NCBI RefSeq assembly: GCF_018437505.1
Contig: NZ_CP072467.1
Coordinates: forward strand, 372,001-436,000
Direction of reading: 5' to 3'
Source of the DNA: Spiractinospora alimapuensis
GTDB taxonomy: Bacteria > Actinomycetota > Actinomycetes > Streptosporangiales > Streptosporangiaceae
Length of the DNA stretch: 64,000 nucleotides
Of this stretch, positions 41,194-52,500 are shown one piece after another (position 1 is the stretch's first letter; each line of letters opens with the position of its first letter). Position numbers and translations under genes: made by a program. The notes under the pieces are model-generated. The model made no database searches, was not told the DNA's origin, and saw only the letters and a list, made by a program, of their open reading frames with translations.

Positions 41194-42116
41194 GGCTCCT
41201 CCCCGGTCAGGCCGGCGACGATGGTGTCGGCGTTGTGTCGCAGCAGGTCCTGGTAGGTGGGGACGGGGCCGTCGGGTTCGGACAGGGAGTCGACATAGAG
41301 GGTGCCGCCGAAGTCGGCGCCGGCCTCGGCCGCGACCTGTTCCTGGGTGCTGGCGTTGACGGTGCTCTCGCAGAACACGGCGGGTACGGCGTTGTCGGAG
41401 ACGAAGTCCACCACCTCGGCGACCTGGGTGGGGGTGGCCTCCTGTTCGGCGTTGACCGGCCAGAGGTAGCGTTCTTCGAGGTCGGCGTCGCGCGCGAGGT
41501 AGGAGAAGGCGCCCTCGCAGGTGACCAGGGCGCGTTCGGTCTCGGGCAGGGCTCCCAGCGCGTCCTGGGTGTCGGCGCCGATCGCGTTGATCTCCTCGGT
41601 GTAGGCCTCGGCGTTGGCGGCGAAGTCCTCGGCGTGTTCGGGAGCCAGGTCGGTGAGGGCGGCGCGAATGTTCTCGACGTAGATCGTGGCGTTGTCCGGC
41701 GACATCCAGGCGTGGGGGTTGTCCTGGCCCGCGTAGCCCCCGGCGGTGATGGCGATCGGCTCCACGCCCTGGCTCACGGTGACGCTGGGAGCGTCGACCT
41801 GGTCGGTGAACTGGGTGAACCACGCCTCCAGACCCATGCCGTTGTCGAGGATCAGGTCAGCGTCGGAGGCGCGGACCATGTCCCGGGGGGTGGGTTCGTA
41901 GGTGTGGATCTCGGCGCCGGGGCGGGTGAGGGACTCGACCTGGACGTGGTCGCCGGCGACGTTCTCCGTCATGTCGGCGAGCACCGTGAAGGTGGTCAGC
42001 ACGGTGGGGGCGGCGTCGGTGTCCTGTGCGGCGGTGGTGGCGCATCCGGTGGCGACGAGGGTGAGGGCGGACCCCACGACCAGAGTTGTGGATAAACCAC
42101 CTTGAATGTTCGTCAC
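41190..42116 (-). CDS. Metal ABC transporter substrate-binding lipoprotein, probably manganese
   Basis: 308 residues from GTG 42116. A hydrophobic signal ends in a lipobox (LVATGCA), so the protein is lipid-anchored outside the membrane. Cluster A-I metal-binding features follow: His in GAEIHTYEPTP, His in NPHAWMSPDN, and Glu (not His) in CEGAFSYLARDADL. The Glu at the third position, and lack of the His-rich loop of ZnuA, favour a PsaA/MntC-like manganese protein. Gene order binding protein-ATPase-permease with 4-base overlaps, and a MntR-like gene upstream, support this. Two CACCTAAC repeats precede the gene. An ATG at 42140 is possible but has no ribosome site. Confidence 0.88.
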   Translation of the reverse strand: MTNIQGGLSTTLVVGSALTLVATGCATTAAQDTDAAPTVLTTFTVLADMTENVAGDHVQVESLTRPGAEIHTYEPTPRDMVRASDADLILDNGMGLEAWFTQFTDQVDAPSVTVSQGVEPIAITAGGYAGQDNPHAWMSPDNATIYVENIRAALTDLAPEHAEDFAANAEAYTEEINAIGADTQDALGALPETERALVTCEGAFSYLARDADLEERYLWPVNAEQEATPTQVAEVVDFVSDNAVPAVFCESTVNASTQEQVAAEAGADFGGTLYVDSLSEPDGPVPTYQDLLRHNADTIVAGLTGEEP

Positions 42117-42145
42117 ACCTAACTTTTTACCACAAGGCACCTAAC
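42116..42145 (-). promoter_or_regulatory. Direct CACCTAAC repeats, putative metal-regulator operator
   Basis: CACCTAAC occurs at 42116-42123 and again at 42138-42145, 22 bp apart (about two helical turns). On the coding strand each reads GTTAGGTG, which contains the TTAGGT half-site of DtxR/IdeR-type boxes. A TACTGT -10 lies just upstream on the reverse strand. The first repeat touches the GTG start codon of the binding-protein gene. Confidence 0.5.
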
Positions 42146-42196
42146 AGTACTGATGGCGGGCTTGGCGAGGGAGTAGGGTCGCGCTCGAGCGGGGCC

Positions 42197-42886
42197 TCAG
42201 GCGTCGGCGCGGATCCACAGGGCGGCGGCGGCCACGTCGCCCAGCGCCTGTTCGCGTTCTTCCGAGCCGCGTCGGACCCGCACGATGAGGGGGCCGCCGA
42301 AGGGTTCGCGTTCCACGACCTCCAGGCGCATTCCCAGGGCGAGGTCCTGGTCGGTGAGGTAGCGCAGCAGTTCGGGGTCGGAGTCGTTGACGCGGACGAT
42401 GTAGCCGATGGTGCCGGCGGGGGCCTCGGAGAGTTGGTGGGTGGCGCGGGCGACGATCTGTCCGTCGCGGGTGGGGATGGGGTCGCCGTGGGGGTCGGCC
42501 GTGGGGTTGCCCAGGTAGTCGGCGACGCGGTCGACGAAGCGGTCGGAGACGACGTGTTCCAGGACCTCGGCCTCGTCGTGGACCTCGTCCCAGGCGTATC
42601 CCAGGGCCTCGACGAGGTAGGCCTCGATGAGGCGGTGGCGGCGCAGTACCGATAGGGCGGCCTTCTCGCCGGACTCGGTGAGGTGGACGTCGGCGTAGCG
42701 GGCGTGTTCCACGAGTCCGGTCTCGCTGAGCTTGCGCAGCATCCCGGAGACCGAGGAGCTGGAGACGGCCATCCGTTCGGCGATGCGGGAGATGGTGACC
42801 CGGCCGGAGCCGCGCTCCTGGAGGTCATAGATGACCTTGAGGTAGTCCTCGATGGAGGTCGACGGCCGCTCCGGGACAGTGCTCAT
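42197..42886 (-). CDS. mntR: DtxR/MntR family metal-dependent regulator
   Basis: 229 residues. The N-terminal winged helix (SIEDYLKVIYDLQERG, RIAERMAVSSSSVSGMLRKL, LVEHARYADVHLTESGEKAA) is that of DtxR/MntR proteins; the metal and dimer region includes RRHRLIEAYLVEALGYAWDEVHDEAEVLEHVVSD-type (key pieces HRLIEAYL and VHDEAEVLEH), and a C-terminal SH3-like FeoA domain is present (about 155-222). The dimer should bind DNA when Mn2+ or Fe2+ is plentiful and shut down the importer next to it. The 81-bp gap to that operon holds two TTAGGT half-sites. Confidence 0.9.
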   Translation of the reverse strand: MSTVPERPSTSIEDYLKVIYDLQERGSGRVTISRIAERMAVSSSSVSGMLRKLSETGLVEHARYADVHLTESGEKAALSVLRRHRLIEAYLVEALGYAWDEVHDEAEVLEHVVSDRFVDRVADYLGNPTADPHGDPIPTRDGQIVARATHQLSEAPAGTIGYIVRVNDSDPELLRYLTDQDLALGMRLEVVEREPFGGPLIVRVRRGSEEREQALGDVAAAALWIRADA

Positions 42887-43059
42887 ATCTCGCTACCGTA
42901 CGCCAATCGGGGGGCGACTGTCGTACCAGCGGGTTTGCCGTGTCCATGATGTTCACGCCATGATCATCTCCCGCTCGCCTTCTCAAAATCGACATTTCGG
43001 GCGAATGGTGTCAGATTGGATCGTCGCTGTGGTGACGGTGAAAAAACAAGGGAGGGCTG

Positions 43060-44216
<1,157 letters not shown>

Positions 44217-44217
<1 letters not shown>

Positions 44218-45569
44218 TGTTCGAGCCCCTCCCCCAGCGGGGTGGCGCACGCCGCCGCCCCACCACGGCCCTCGTGGCCACGGTCAGCGCCACGGCATTG
44301 CTCGCGGCGGGCTGTTCCGGCGACGGTGGCGGCGGTGACCTCGACAGCGCGACCGCCGAGGACCCGCTGGAGATCACCCTCTACTACCCCATCGCCGTGG
44401 GCGGCCCCCTCCAAGAGGTCGTCGACGACCTCGTCGCCGACTTCGAGGAGGAGAACCCCGAGATCTCCGTCGAGGCCGTCTACTCCGGCGACTACGACGA
44501 GACGATCGTCGCGGTGCAGACCGCGGTGGAAGGGGGCGACGCCCCCTCCACCTCAGTGCTGCTGTCGGCCGACATGTACCAATTGATCGAGGACGACATG
44601 ATCGTCCCCTTCGACGACGTCATCACCGATGACGAGGACCGCGAGTGGCTGGACTCCTTCTACGACGGGTTCCTGGAGAACAGCCGCGACGCCGAGGGCC
44701 AGACCTGGGGCATCCCCTTCCAACGCTCCACCATCGTGCAGTTCTGGAACAAGGACCTCTTCGACGAGGCCGGCCTTGACCCCGAACAGGCGCCGCAGAC
44801 CTGGGACGAGGTCATCGACTACGGCACCCAGGTCCAGGACGAGGCCGACGCCCGCTGGGGCGTCCAGATCCCCTCCGTCGGGTTCGCCTACTGGCTCTAC
44901 CAGGCCCTCGCCATCCAGGCCGGCACCGAGATCGTCAGCGCCGACGGCACCGAGGTCGACCTGACCCAACCCGAGGCGCTGGAGGCCCTGGAGTACTGGG
45001 TCGACCTCTCCGAGGAGCACGGTGTCCACCCCGACGGCGTCGCCGACTGGGGCACCACACCGGAGGACTTCCTGCAGGGCGAGACCGCCATGATGTGGAC
45101 CACCACCGGCCAGCTCAGCACCATCGTCGAGGGCGCGGAGTTCGACTTCGGCGTCGACCTGCTGCCCGAGGGCGCCCAGCGTGGCTCCCCCACCGGCGGC
45201 GGCAACTTCTACCTCTTCGCCGACGCCTCCGAGGACGAGCAGATCGCCGCCATGCGGCTCATCCGCTTCCTCACCGAGCCCGAGCAGGCCGCCCAGTGGA
45301 GCATCGCCACCGGCTACGTCGCCCCCACCCCCGAGGCGTGGGAGACCAACCTCATGCGGGACTACGTCGAGGAGGTACCCCAGGCCGAGGTCGCGCGTGA
45401 CCAGCTCGACCACGCCGTGCGGGAGCTGTCCACCTACCAGCGTGGCCGCGTCTACGACGTCATCAACGACGCGCTGCAGGGCGCGCTCGTGGGTGACATG
45501 ACCCCCGAGGAAGCCCTGGAGCACGCCCAGGAACAAGCCGACTCGATCCTCGCCCCCTACCAGGACTGA
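44217..45569 (+). CDS. ugpB: ABC transporter solute-binding lipoprotein, UgpB-like
   Basis: 450 residues from ATG 44217 (overlap TAATG with the ATPase gene). A signal with lipobox LLAAGCSGD anchors it outside the membrane. The mature protein opens ITLYYPIAVGGPLQEVVDDL and continues with TSVLLSADMYQLIEDDMIVPF, close to glycerol-3-phosphate/UgpB-type binding proteins of cluster D; QSTIVQFWNKDLFDEAGLDP-type text (here RSTIVQFWNKDLFDEAGL) and FLQGETAMMWTTTGQLS are also typical. The ligand is likely sn-glycerol-3-phosphate or a related polyol phosphate; this is inference. Gene order C-B-A-E matches an Ugp-type operon. Confidence 0.88.
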
Positions 45570-45583
45570 CGCCAGGACCACAC

Positions 45584-46561
45584 GTGGCGACACACGACGA
45601 CACCACCCCCCGGACGGAGGACGCTCCGTCCGGGGCCCCGGACCCCACCACCCCCATGGGTGACTTCCACGGCCCACGCCGGGGACCGCTCCACCTGGCC
45701 CGACGCATTCCCGACCGCGTCTTCGCCTGGCTCCTGCTCGCCCCGGCGCTGCTCTTCCTCGCCGGCTTCACCGTCTACCCGGCGATCAGCGCCCTGTGGA
45801 GCAGCCTGCAGGAACCCGGACTGGGATCCAGCATCGGCCTCGGCCACTACGAGTACATGGTCAACGACCCGGTGTTCCGCCGCAGTCTGATCAACAACCT
45901 CGTGTTCTCGCTGGTCACCGTGCCGGTCAGCATCGCGATCGCCATGGCGATGGCCATCATGATCAACAAGGAGATCCGGGGACGCGGCCTCCTACGGCTG
46001 GCCTACTTCACCCCCGCGATGCTGCCCGTCGTGGCCGCCGCCGCGATCTGGCTGCTGTTCTACCAACCCAACTTCGGGCTGATCAACCGCACCGCCGAGG
46101 CCATCGGCCTCCAGGGGCAGAACTGGCTCGGCAGTCCCGGAACCGTCCTCCCCGCCCTGATGATCATGATGATCTGGCACCAGGCCGGGTTCTTCATGCT
46201 CTTCTACCTCGCCGGGCTCCAGGCCATCCCGCCCGAACTCAACGAGGCCAGCACCCTGGAGGGCGCCGGGCGCTGGTACCACTTCCGGCGGGTCATCTTC
46301 CCCATGCTCATGCCCACCACCCTGTTCGCCTCCATCGTGGGCCTGGCCAACAGCTTCAAACAGGTCGACTTCGTGTTCGTCATGACCAGCGGCGGACCCA
46401 ACAACGCCAGCAGTCTCCTGCTGTACTACATCTGGCAGTCGGCCTTCCCCCAACGCCAACCCGACTACGCGGCCGCCGTCACCGTCGTACTCGTGGCCAT
46501 CCTCGTGGGACTGGCCCTCATCCAGATCCGCCTGCTCGACCGACGAATCCACTACCGGTGA
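45584..46561 (+). CDS. ugpA: ABC importer permease, UgpA-like
   Basis: 325 residues from GTG 45584. After a cytoplasmic leader of about 45 residues there are six membrane helices and the CUT1 coupling motif EASTLEGAGRWYHFRRVIFPM (EAA loop). It forms half of the membrane channel with the next gene product and docks on the ATPase through this loop. The GTG of the partner permease overlaps its stop codon by 4 bases. It lies 14 bp after the binding-protein gene. Confidence 0.9.
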   Translation: MATHDDTTPRTEDAPSGAPDPTTPMGDFHGPRRGPLHLARRIPDRVFAWLLLAPALLFLAGFTVYPAISALWSSLQEPGLGSSIGLGHYEYMVNDPVFRRSLINNLVFSLVTVPVSIAIAMAMAIMINKEIRGRGLLRLAYFTPAMLPVVAAAAIWLLFYQPNFGLINRTAEAIGLQGQNWLGSPGTVLPALMIMMIWHQAGFFMLFYLAGLQAIPPELNEASTLEGAGRWYHFRRVIFPMLMPTTLFASIVGLANSFKQVDFVFVMTSGGPNNASSLLLYYIWQSAFPQRQPDYAAAVTVVLVAILVGLALIQIRLLDRRIHYR

Positions 46562-47394
46562 CGCCCGTGACACGCACAACCGCCCTCCCCCGACTCTCCG
46601 ACCGCGTCGAGGTCGCCACCGCGTGGCTGCTCGGCGCGTTGTGGATCGCCCCGCTGCTGTACGTGTTCTGGGCCGCGCTGCGTGAGCCCGCCGTCGCGCT
46701 GGTCTTCGACCCGACCACCGGGTGGACCTTCGACAACCTCGTCTCGGTGTGGAACGCCGCCCCGTTCGACCAGTACTACCTCAACACGGTGCTGCTGGTC
46801 ACCGGGCTCACCACCGCCCAGATCGTGCTGGGGACCCTGGCCGCCTACGCCCTGGCCCGCTACACCTTCCCCGGCCGGGACGCGGTGTTCGTCTTCGTTC
46901 TCGTCCAACTGATGATCTTCCCCGAGATCCTGCTGTCGGAGAACTTCCGGCTGGTGTCGCTACTGGGACTCCAGGACACCATCCCCGGCATCGGGCTGCC
47001 CTACCTGGCCAGCGCGCTGTGCATCTTCCTGCTGCGCCAGTCCTTCAAGGGGGTGCCCAGCGAACTCGTCGAGGCCGCCGAACTCGAGGGCTGTTCCCGG
47101 CTGGAGACCCTGTGGAAGGTCTACGTCCCCATCGCGCGCCCCACCATCGTCGCCTTCGGGCTGGTGTCGGTGAGCTTCCACTGGAACAACTTCCTGTGGC
47201 CCCTGGTCATCACCCGCTCCGATGAGTCCCGACCGATCACCGTCGGCATCGTACGGTTCCTGTCCCCGGAGACCGGGATCGACTTCACCTCCCTGACAGC
47301 AGGCACCGTCATCGTCGTCGCGCCGCTCCTGGCGGTGTTCGTCATCGCCCAGCGCCAGTTCGTCCAAAGTTTCATGCGCTCGGGCATCAAGTAG
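46558..47394 (+). CDS. ugpE: ABC importer permease, UgpE-like
   Basis: 278 residues from GTG 46558 (GTGA overlap with ugpA); a GTG at 46567 is also possible. Six membrane helices and the coupling motif EAAELEGCSRLETLWKVYVP are present, ending SFMRSGIK as in many CUT1 inner-membrane subunits of MalG/UgpE type. With UgpA it forms the translocation pore. It is the last gene of the operon; no clear hairpin follows before the LtrA gene. Confidence 0.9.
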   Translation: MTPVTRTTALPRLSDRVEVATAWLLGALWIAPLLYVFWAALREPAVALVFDPTTGWTFDNLVSVWNAAPFDQYYLNTVLLVTGLTTAQIVLGTLAAYALARYTFPGRDAVFVFVLVQLMIFPEILLSENFRLVSLLGLQDTIPGIGLPYLASALCIFLLRQSFKGVPSELVEAAELEGCSRLETLWKVYVPIARPTIVAFGLVSVSFHWNNFLWPLVITRSDESRPITVGIVRFLSPETGIDFTSLTAGTVIVVAPLLAVFVIAQRQFVQSFMRSGIK

Positions 47395-47456
47395 TCCACC
47401 CCCACACCCTCAACACTTAGAGTGATCTAGTAATCGCTTTGGGTGTTGGGGGTGTG

Positions 47457-48638
47457 ATGTCGATCGGGCCGATCGGCTCGGCGGGCTCGGGCTCGTGGCG
47501 CCGCCCCATGCGCGGTCGCGACACCGCCGAACGCCACCGCGCCTCCACCTCACTGGAACTGCTGTTCGACCTGTGCTTCGTGGTCGCCATCGGACTGGCC
47601 GCCACCCAGCTCAGCACCACGATCGTCGAGGGCGACGCCCGCAACGGCGTCCTCAGCTACCTCGAGGTCTTCTTCGCCATCTGGTGGGCGTGGATGAACT
47701 TCAGTTGGTTCGCCTCGGCCTACGACACCGACGACGTCGCCTACCGGGTGATGGCCCTCATCAAGATCAGCGGCGTGCTCGTGCTCGCCGCAGGCGTCCC
47801 CGCCGTGTTCCACGACACCGACCTACGCGTGGTCACCGCCGGTTACTGCATCATGCGACTGGCCATGGTCGGACAGTGGATCCGCGCCGCCGTCGAACAC
47901 CCCGAGGGCCGCCCAGCCGCCGTGCGCTACGCCGCGGGCATCTTCGTCGTCCAGCTCGGCTGGATCGCCCGCCTCGCCCTGCCCGAGGAATGGGCGAGCT
48001 GGGGCTTCCTCGTCCTCGTCGTCGCCGAACTCTCGGTCCCCGTCTGGGCCGAACGCGTGCGCGGCACCCCCTGGCACTCCGGCCACATCGCCGAACGCTA
48101 CGGACTGTTCACCATCATCGTCCTCGGCGAGGTCGTCCTCGCCGCGACCACCGCAGTGCAGTCCGCCCTGAAGGACACCGCCGCCCTGGACGAGCTGATC
48201 ATCGCCGCCGCCAGCGGCCTACTCATCGTGTTCGCGATGTGGTGGCTCTACTTCGACCTGCTCGCCGAGTCCCCCACGACGGGCAGTCGCGGCAGCACCA
48301 CCTTCGTGTGGGGCTACGCCCACTATTTCGTCTTCGCCTCCGCCGCGGCCGTCGGCGCGGGACTGGAGGTCATCATCGACATGGACACCGGACACACCCA
48401 CCTCTCCGCCGGCCAGGCGAGCGCCGCGTTGGCCGTCCCCCTCGCCGTCTTCCTCGCCTGCCTGTGGTTCCTGCGCGCCTCCTTCCACCCCGGCCATCCC
48501 TTCCGGCACGCCGCCATCCTCCTCGGCGCCGCCCTCGTACTCCTCACCCTCACCACACCCGTCCCGCTGCCCCTGATCGCCGGCGTCATCACCCTGCTCA
48601 CGGTCGGGCACGTGGTGGTGCGCGACAACGGTCGGTGA
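47457..48638 (+). CDS. Low-temperature-requirement A (LtrA) family membrane protein
   Basis: 393 residues from ATG 47457, preceded by GGGGGTG. The family signature is clear: RHRASTSLELLFDLCFVVAI, then FAIWWAWMNFSWFASAYDTD and AERYGLFTIIVLGEVVLAAT, in a protein of about ten membrane helices. LtrA was named from a Listeria cold-growth mutant; its function is still unknown. A TAGAGT -10 near 47419-47424 suggests its own promoter after the ugp operon. Confidence 0.88.
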   Translation: MSIGPIGSAGSGSWRRPMRGRDTAERHRASTSLELLFDLCFVVAIGLAATQLSTTIVEGDARNGVLSYLEVFFAIWWAWMNFSWFASAYDTDDVAYRVMALIKISGVLVLAAGVPAVFHDTDLRVVTAGYCIMRLAMVGQWIRAAVEHPEGRPAAVRYAAGIFVVQLGWIARLALPEEWASWGFLVLVVAELSVPVWAERVRGTPWHSGHIAERYGLFTIIVLGEVVLAATTAVQSALKDTAALDELIIAAASGLLIVFAMWWLYFDLLAESPTTGSRGSTTFVWGYAHYFVFASAAAVGAGLEVIIDMDTGHTHLSAGQASAALAVPLAVFLACLWFLRASFHPGHPFRHAAILLGAALVLLTLTTPVPLPLIAGVITLLTVGHVVVRDNGR

Positions 48639-48650
48639 CTCAGATATTGT

Positions 48651-48677
48651 GGGTACAAAGATGCGAATATAGGTACA
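48651..48677 (+). promoter_or_regulatory. Direct GGTACA repeats before vapBC
   Basis: GGTACA occurs at 48652-48657 and 48672-48677, exactly 20 bp apart, in an AT-rich patch that also holds TATAGG (48668-48673). It lies just before the antitoxin gene and is the likely site of autoregulation by the VapBC complex. Confidence 0.4.
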
Positions 48678-48686
48678 GGGGGTGCG

Positions 48687-48971
48687 ATGAGCTCGGTCTC
48701 GGTGAGGGAGTTTTCCTACAATCCCAGTGCGATCTTCAGTCGGGTTGAGAGGGGAGAGAGCATCGAAGTAACGAGGCATGGCAATCCAATCGCCGTTCTA
48801 CTCCCCAGCGGAGGCGTCTGGGGGCGTTATTCAGAACTTGTCGCCAAAGGTGCGATTCGCCTGAAGTCCGCGACCAATCTCGACATCGACCGGTTCAGGA
48901 CCTATAACTACACCTCCGAGATTGACCCGCTCGATGTGCTTCTCGCGGAGCGGGCGGAGGACGACCGGTGA
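48687..48971 (+). CDS. vapB: Phd/YefM-type antitoxin
   Basis: 94 residues from ATG 48687 with a GGGGGTG site. The N-terminal half is a Phd/YefM DNA-binding domain (SSVSVREFSYNPSAIFSRVE, then GESIEVTRHGNPIAVLLPS), and the C-terminal half is a flexible toxin-binding tail ending DVLLAERAEDDR. It should neutralise the PIN toxin encoded by the overlapping next gene and repress the operon. Third-position GC is visibly lower than in neighbouring genes (for example many NNT and NNA codons), which points to horizontal transfer. Confidence 0.88.
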   Translation: MSSVSVREFSYNPSAIFSRVERGESIEVTRHGNPIAVLLPSGGVWGRYSELVAKGAIRLKSATNLDIDRFRTYNYTSEIDPLDVLLAERAEDDR

Positions 48972-49360
48972 TCTATCTCGATTCGTCCGCTCTGGTGACA
49001 CTCGTCTCTCAGCGTCGCCACGTTAAGGCTCTTCGTGGCTATCTTGATGCCCAGCCGTCGATGCCGATGGCGACCAGCACCATCGGTTTCGTGGAAACGG
49101 TTCGGACGTTGGATAGCGTTGGCGACTTCCCGAACGTGCTACAAGAGCTGCTCGACAACTACACCGAGATCGTCCTCACGGACGAAGTCCGCGATATGGC
49201 AGCGCAGCTTCCTTCGGGGGTGCGGACTCTTGACACCCTCCACATCGCGAGCGCGCAGCTTCTCGGCGAAACCCTCCACTGTCTGGTGAGCTACGACAAG
49301 CGTATGGTGCAGATGGCTCACCAAATTGGGCTCCCTGTGGCTTCTCCGGGGCTGGACTGA
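48968..49360 (+). CDS. vapC: PIN-domain toxin VapC
   Basis: 130 residues from GTG 48968 (GTGA overlap with the antitoxin gene). PIN-domain acidic residues are all in place: MIYLDSSALV (D5), GFVETVRT (Glu), RTLDTLHIASAQ (Asp) and VSYDKRMVQ (Asp). VapC toxins are Mg2+-dependent RNases that cut tRNA or rRNA in the cytoplasm. Codon use is less GC-biased than the genes around it. A long base-paired region at 49372-49427 follows and may terminate transcription. Confidence 0.9.
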   Translation: MIYLDSSALVTLVSQRRHVKALRGYLDAQPSMPMATSTIGFVETVRTLDSVGDFPNVLQELLDNYTEIVLTDEVRDMAAQLPSGVRTLDTLHIASAQLLGETLHCLVSYDKRMVQMAHQIGLPVASPGLD

Positions 49361-49371
49361 GGCGGTGTGTG

Positions 49372-49427
49372 GATCCCCACTCCACGCGTCCCGCCGTGGC
49401 GCCCCAAGCCCGCGCTGGGTGGGGATC
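49372..49427 (+). terminator. Nested hairpin after vapC
   Basis: GATCCCCAC (49372-49380) pairs perfectly with GTGGGGATC (49419-49427); inside the 38-nt loop, CCACG and CGTGG form a second hairpin. It starts 11 bp after the vapC stop. Confidence 0.5.
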
Positions 49428-49594
49428 TGGCTCTCCCCCGCCCCCGGCTTTGGAAACTCTTTGCAGGTCACGACCATGATCATTGATGATTGGAAGCTAT
49501 GATTCGTACATAGGTTCTATCGCGGGTGGCCCTTCCCCGGCTGCGATGTCCCGCGCATCCGCGGCCCGCGCACGTCGCGACACCGGGGGGCGCC

Positions 49595-52500
49595 ATGGGG
49601 GAAGCGGGCACGCCGGCGTTCCCACACCTGCGTACGGTCTCCTCGGGATCCATGCGGTACGGCACGGTGCATCCCCCCACCCTGGTCGCGCGCGCCGTTG
49701 AGCTCGGCATGGACATCCTCGCCCTCACCGACCGGGACGGCGTCTACGGCGCCGTCAAACACGTCCGCGCCTGCCAGGCCGCCGGCATCCGGCCCGTCCT
49801 GGGCGCCTCCCTCGCCCTGACCGGCGGTGGACGCGTCACCCTGCTCGCCCGCGGCCAGACCGGATGGGCCAGCCTGTGCCGCCTGATCACCACCGCCCAC
49901 ACCAACCTCGGCAAACCCCACCTCTCCCCCGCCGACATCGCCGAACGGGCCGCCGGCGTCGTCGTCCTCCTCGGCCCCGACTCCGACGTGGGCCACGCCC
50001 TGGCCGACCAACACCCCGAGACCGCGCGGCGTCTGCTGTCCCGGTGGCGCATGCACTGCGAAACCGTCCTGGAGATCGTCGATCACCTCGGCCCCGGCCA
50101 ACGCCGCCACGCCCGCGCCGCCCTCGACCTCGCCGCCGACACCCGCACCCTCGCGGTCCTCACCAACGCCGTGCGCTACCCCACCCCCGACGGCGCCGAG
50201 GTCGCCCGCGTGCTGGACGAGGCCCAACGCCTGCTCCCCGGCGGAGCGCCCCCCGAGACCGACAGCGGCGAGGCCTACCTCAAGGACACGCCCACCATGC
50301 GGGAGGTCGCCGAACGGGTGTGCGCCGGGGACGCCACCGCCGCGCGGCGCCTGCTCGCCCACACCCGCGCCCTGGCCGAGTCCCTCGCCCTGGATCCCGA
50401 CACCGACCTGGGCATGGCCCAGGCCCACCTGCCCGCCACCCCCGACGCCGTCACCGCGCTGTGGCGGGACTGCCAGCGCGGCATGGAACGACGCGGCCTG
50501 CACACCGACCCCCAGGCCCGTGCCCGCCTCGCCCGCGAACTCGCCATCATCGAGGCCAAGGGCTTCTCCGGGTACTTCCGCACCGTCGCCGACATCACCC
50601 AGCGGATCCGCGAGCGCGGCATCCGCGTCTCCATCCGTGGCTCCGGCGCCGGCAGCCTGGTCAACCACCTGATCGGGATCTCCACCATCAACCCCCTGGA
50701 CCACGGGCTGCTGATGGAACGCTTCCTCACCCCCAGCCGCACCGGGCTGCCCGACATCGACTTGGACGTGGAGTCCGCCCGCCGGCTGGAGGCCTACGAC
50801 ACCATCTTCGAGGCCTACCCCCACTCGGCGTGTGTGTCGATGATGGAGACCTACCGGGCGCGCAGCGCCATCCGGGACACCGGAGCGGCCCTGGGGATCC
50901 CACCCGTGGAGATCGACACCCTGGCCAAGGCGTTCCCCCACATCAGTGCCCGCCGGATCCGTTCGGCGGCCGACGACCTGCCCGAGCTGCGGTCCCTGGG
51001 ACTGGACCGGCCCCCCGTGCGGGCGTTGTTGCGCCTGGCCGAGCGTCTTGACGGTCTTCCCCGCCACATCGCGATGCACCCCTGCGGCATCGTCGTCTCC
51101 AACGCCGGACTGCCCGACCGCGCCCCCACCGAGCCCAGCCAGCTCGGCTACTCCATGGTCCAGTACGACAAGGACGACGTGGAGGAGATGGGGCTGATCA
51201 AGCTGGACGTGATCGGGGTCCGCATGCAATCGGCCATGGCCCACGCCCTGGACGAGGTCGAACGTGTCTCCGGCGAGCGGATCGACATCGACGCCGTCCC
51301 CGACGGCGATCCCGCCACCTACGCCATGATCGGCTCCTCCCGCACCATGGGCTGCTTCCAGATCGAGTCCCCCGGGCAGCGCGAGCTCGTCAGCCGGCTG
51401 CGCCCCCACAACCTGGAGGACCTCATCGCCGACATCTCCCTGTTCCGCCCCGGCCCCGTCAACAGCGACATGATCAGCCCGTTCCTCGCCACCCGGGACG
51501 GGCGCGAGGAACCGCGCTACCCCGCCGCGGCGCTGCGCGACGTGCTGGCGCCCACCGGCGGTGTCGTCATCTTCCACGAACAGGTCCTCGGGGTCCTCCA
51601 CGCCATGACCGGATGTGGACTGGACGCCGCCGAGGCCATGCGCCGTCGACTCGGCGACGAGGAGGGTGCCCGACAGGTCCGGGAACGGTTCACCGCGATG
51701 GCCCTGGAGTGCGGCCACGACCCCACCGTCGTGGAACACGTGTGGGAGATCCTCGCCTCCTTCGGCGCGTTCGGGTTCTGCAAGGCCCACGGCGCGGCGT
51801 TCGCGCTGCCCACCTACCAGTCAGCCTGGTTGAAACGCCACCATCCGGCCGCCTTCTACGCCGGGGTCCTCACCCACGACCCCGGGATGTACCCGCGCCG
51901 GGTGATCCTCGCCGACGCCCGCCACTTCGACGTCCCTATCCTCCCGGTGGACGTCAACGCCTCCCTCGGGCAGTGGCGGGTGGAGTGGGCGGGGCAACGG
52001 TGGGGCATCCGGGCCTCCCTCGCCGACGTCAAGGGGATCAGCGGAGCCGAGGTCACCAGGATCACCGACGGGCAGCCCTACACCTCACTGCCCGACTTCG
52101 TCGACCGCGCCGCGGTCTCCCACGACGTCACCGACCGGCTGGTGCGCGTCGGCGCGTTCGACGCGTTGTACGCGGTGGGTGAGGGCCCTCAGGCGCCGCA
52201 CCGTCGTGACCTGCTGCTGCGCGCCGACGCGGTGGACCGGGTTCACCGCCGCCGCGGTGTGGCCTCCGGGCAGCTCCCGCTGGCGGTCCAGGACCGCGAG
52301 ACCGCCGCGCGGCTACCGGAGATGACGACCGCCGAGGAGATCCAGACCGAACTGGAGGTCCTCGGCTACGAGGTGGGTCACCACCTTCTCGACAGCTACG
52401 CCGAGGTGACGGCGGCGTTGCGGCGTTTGGGGGCGGTGTCCGCGCGGGATCTGCACCGGACGCGGCACGGGCAGGAGGTGGTGGTGTTCGGGGTGAAGGT

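Noticed and set aside
49476-49510. LexA box in front of the polymerase gene
   Set aside because: ATCAT-TG-ATGAT and ATGATCAT repeats are present, but nothing resembles GAAC-N4-GTTC.
49517-51790. 757-codon reverse frame opposite the polymerase gene
   Set aside because: Gly/Val-rich antisense shadow of dnaE with no start signal or homology.
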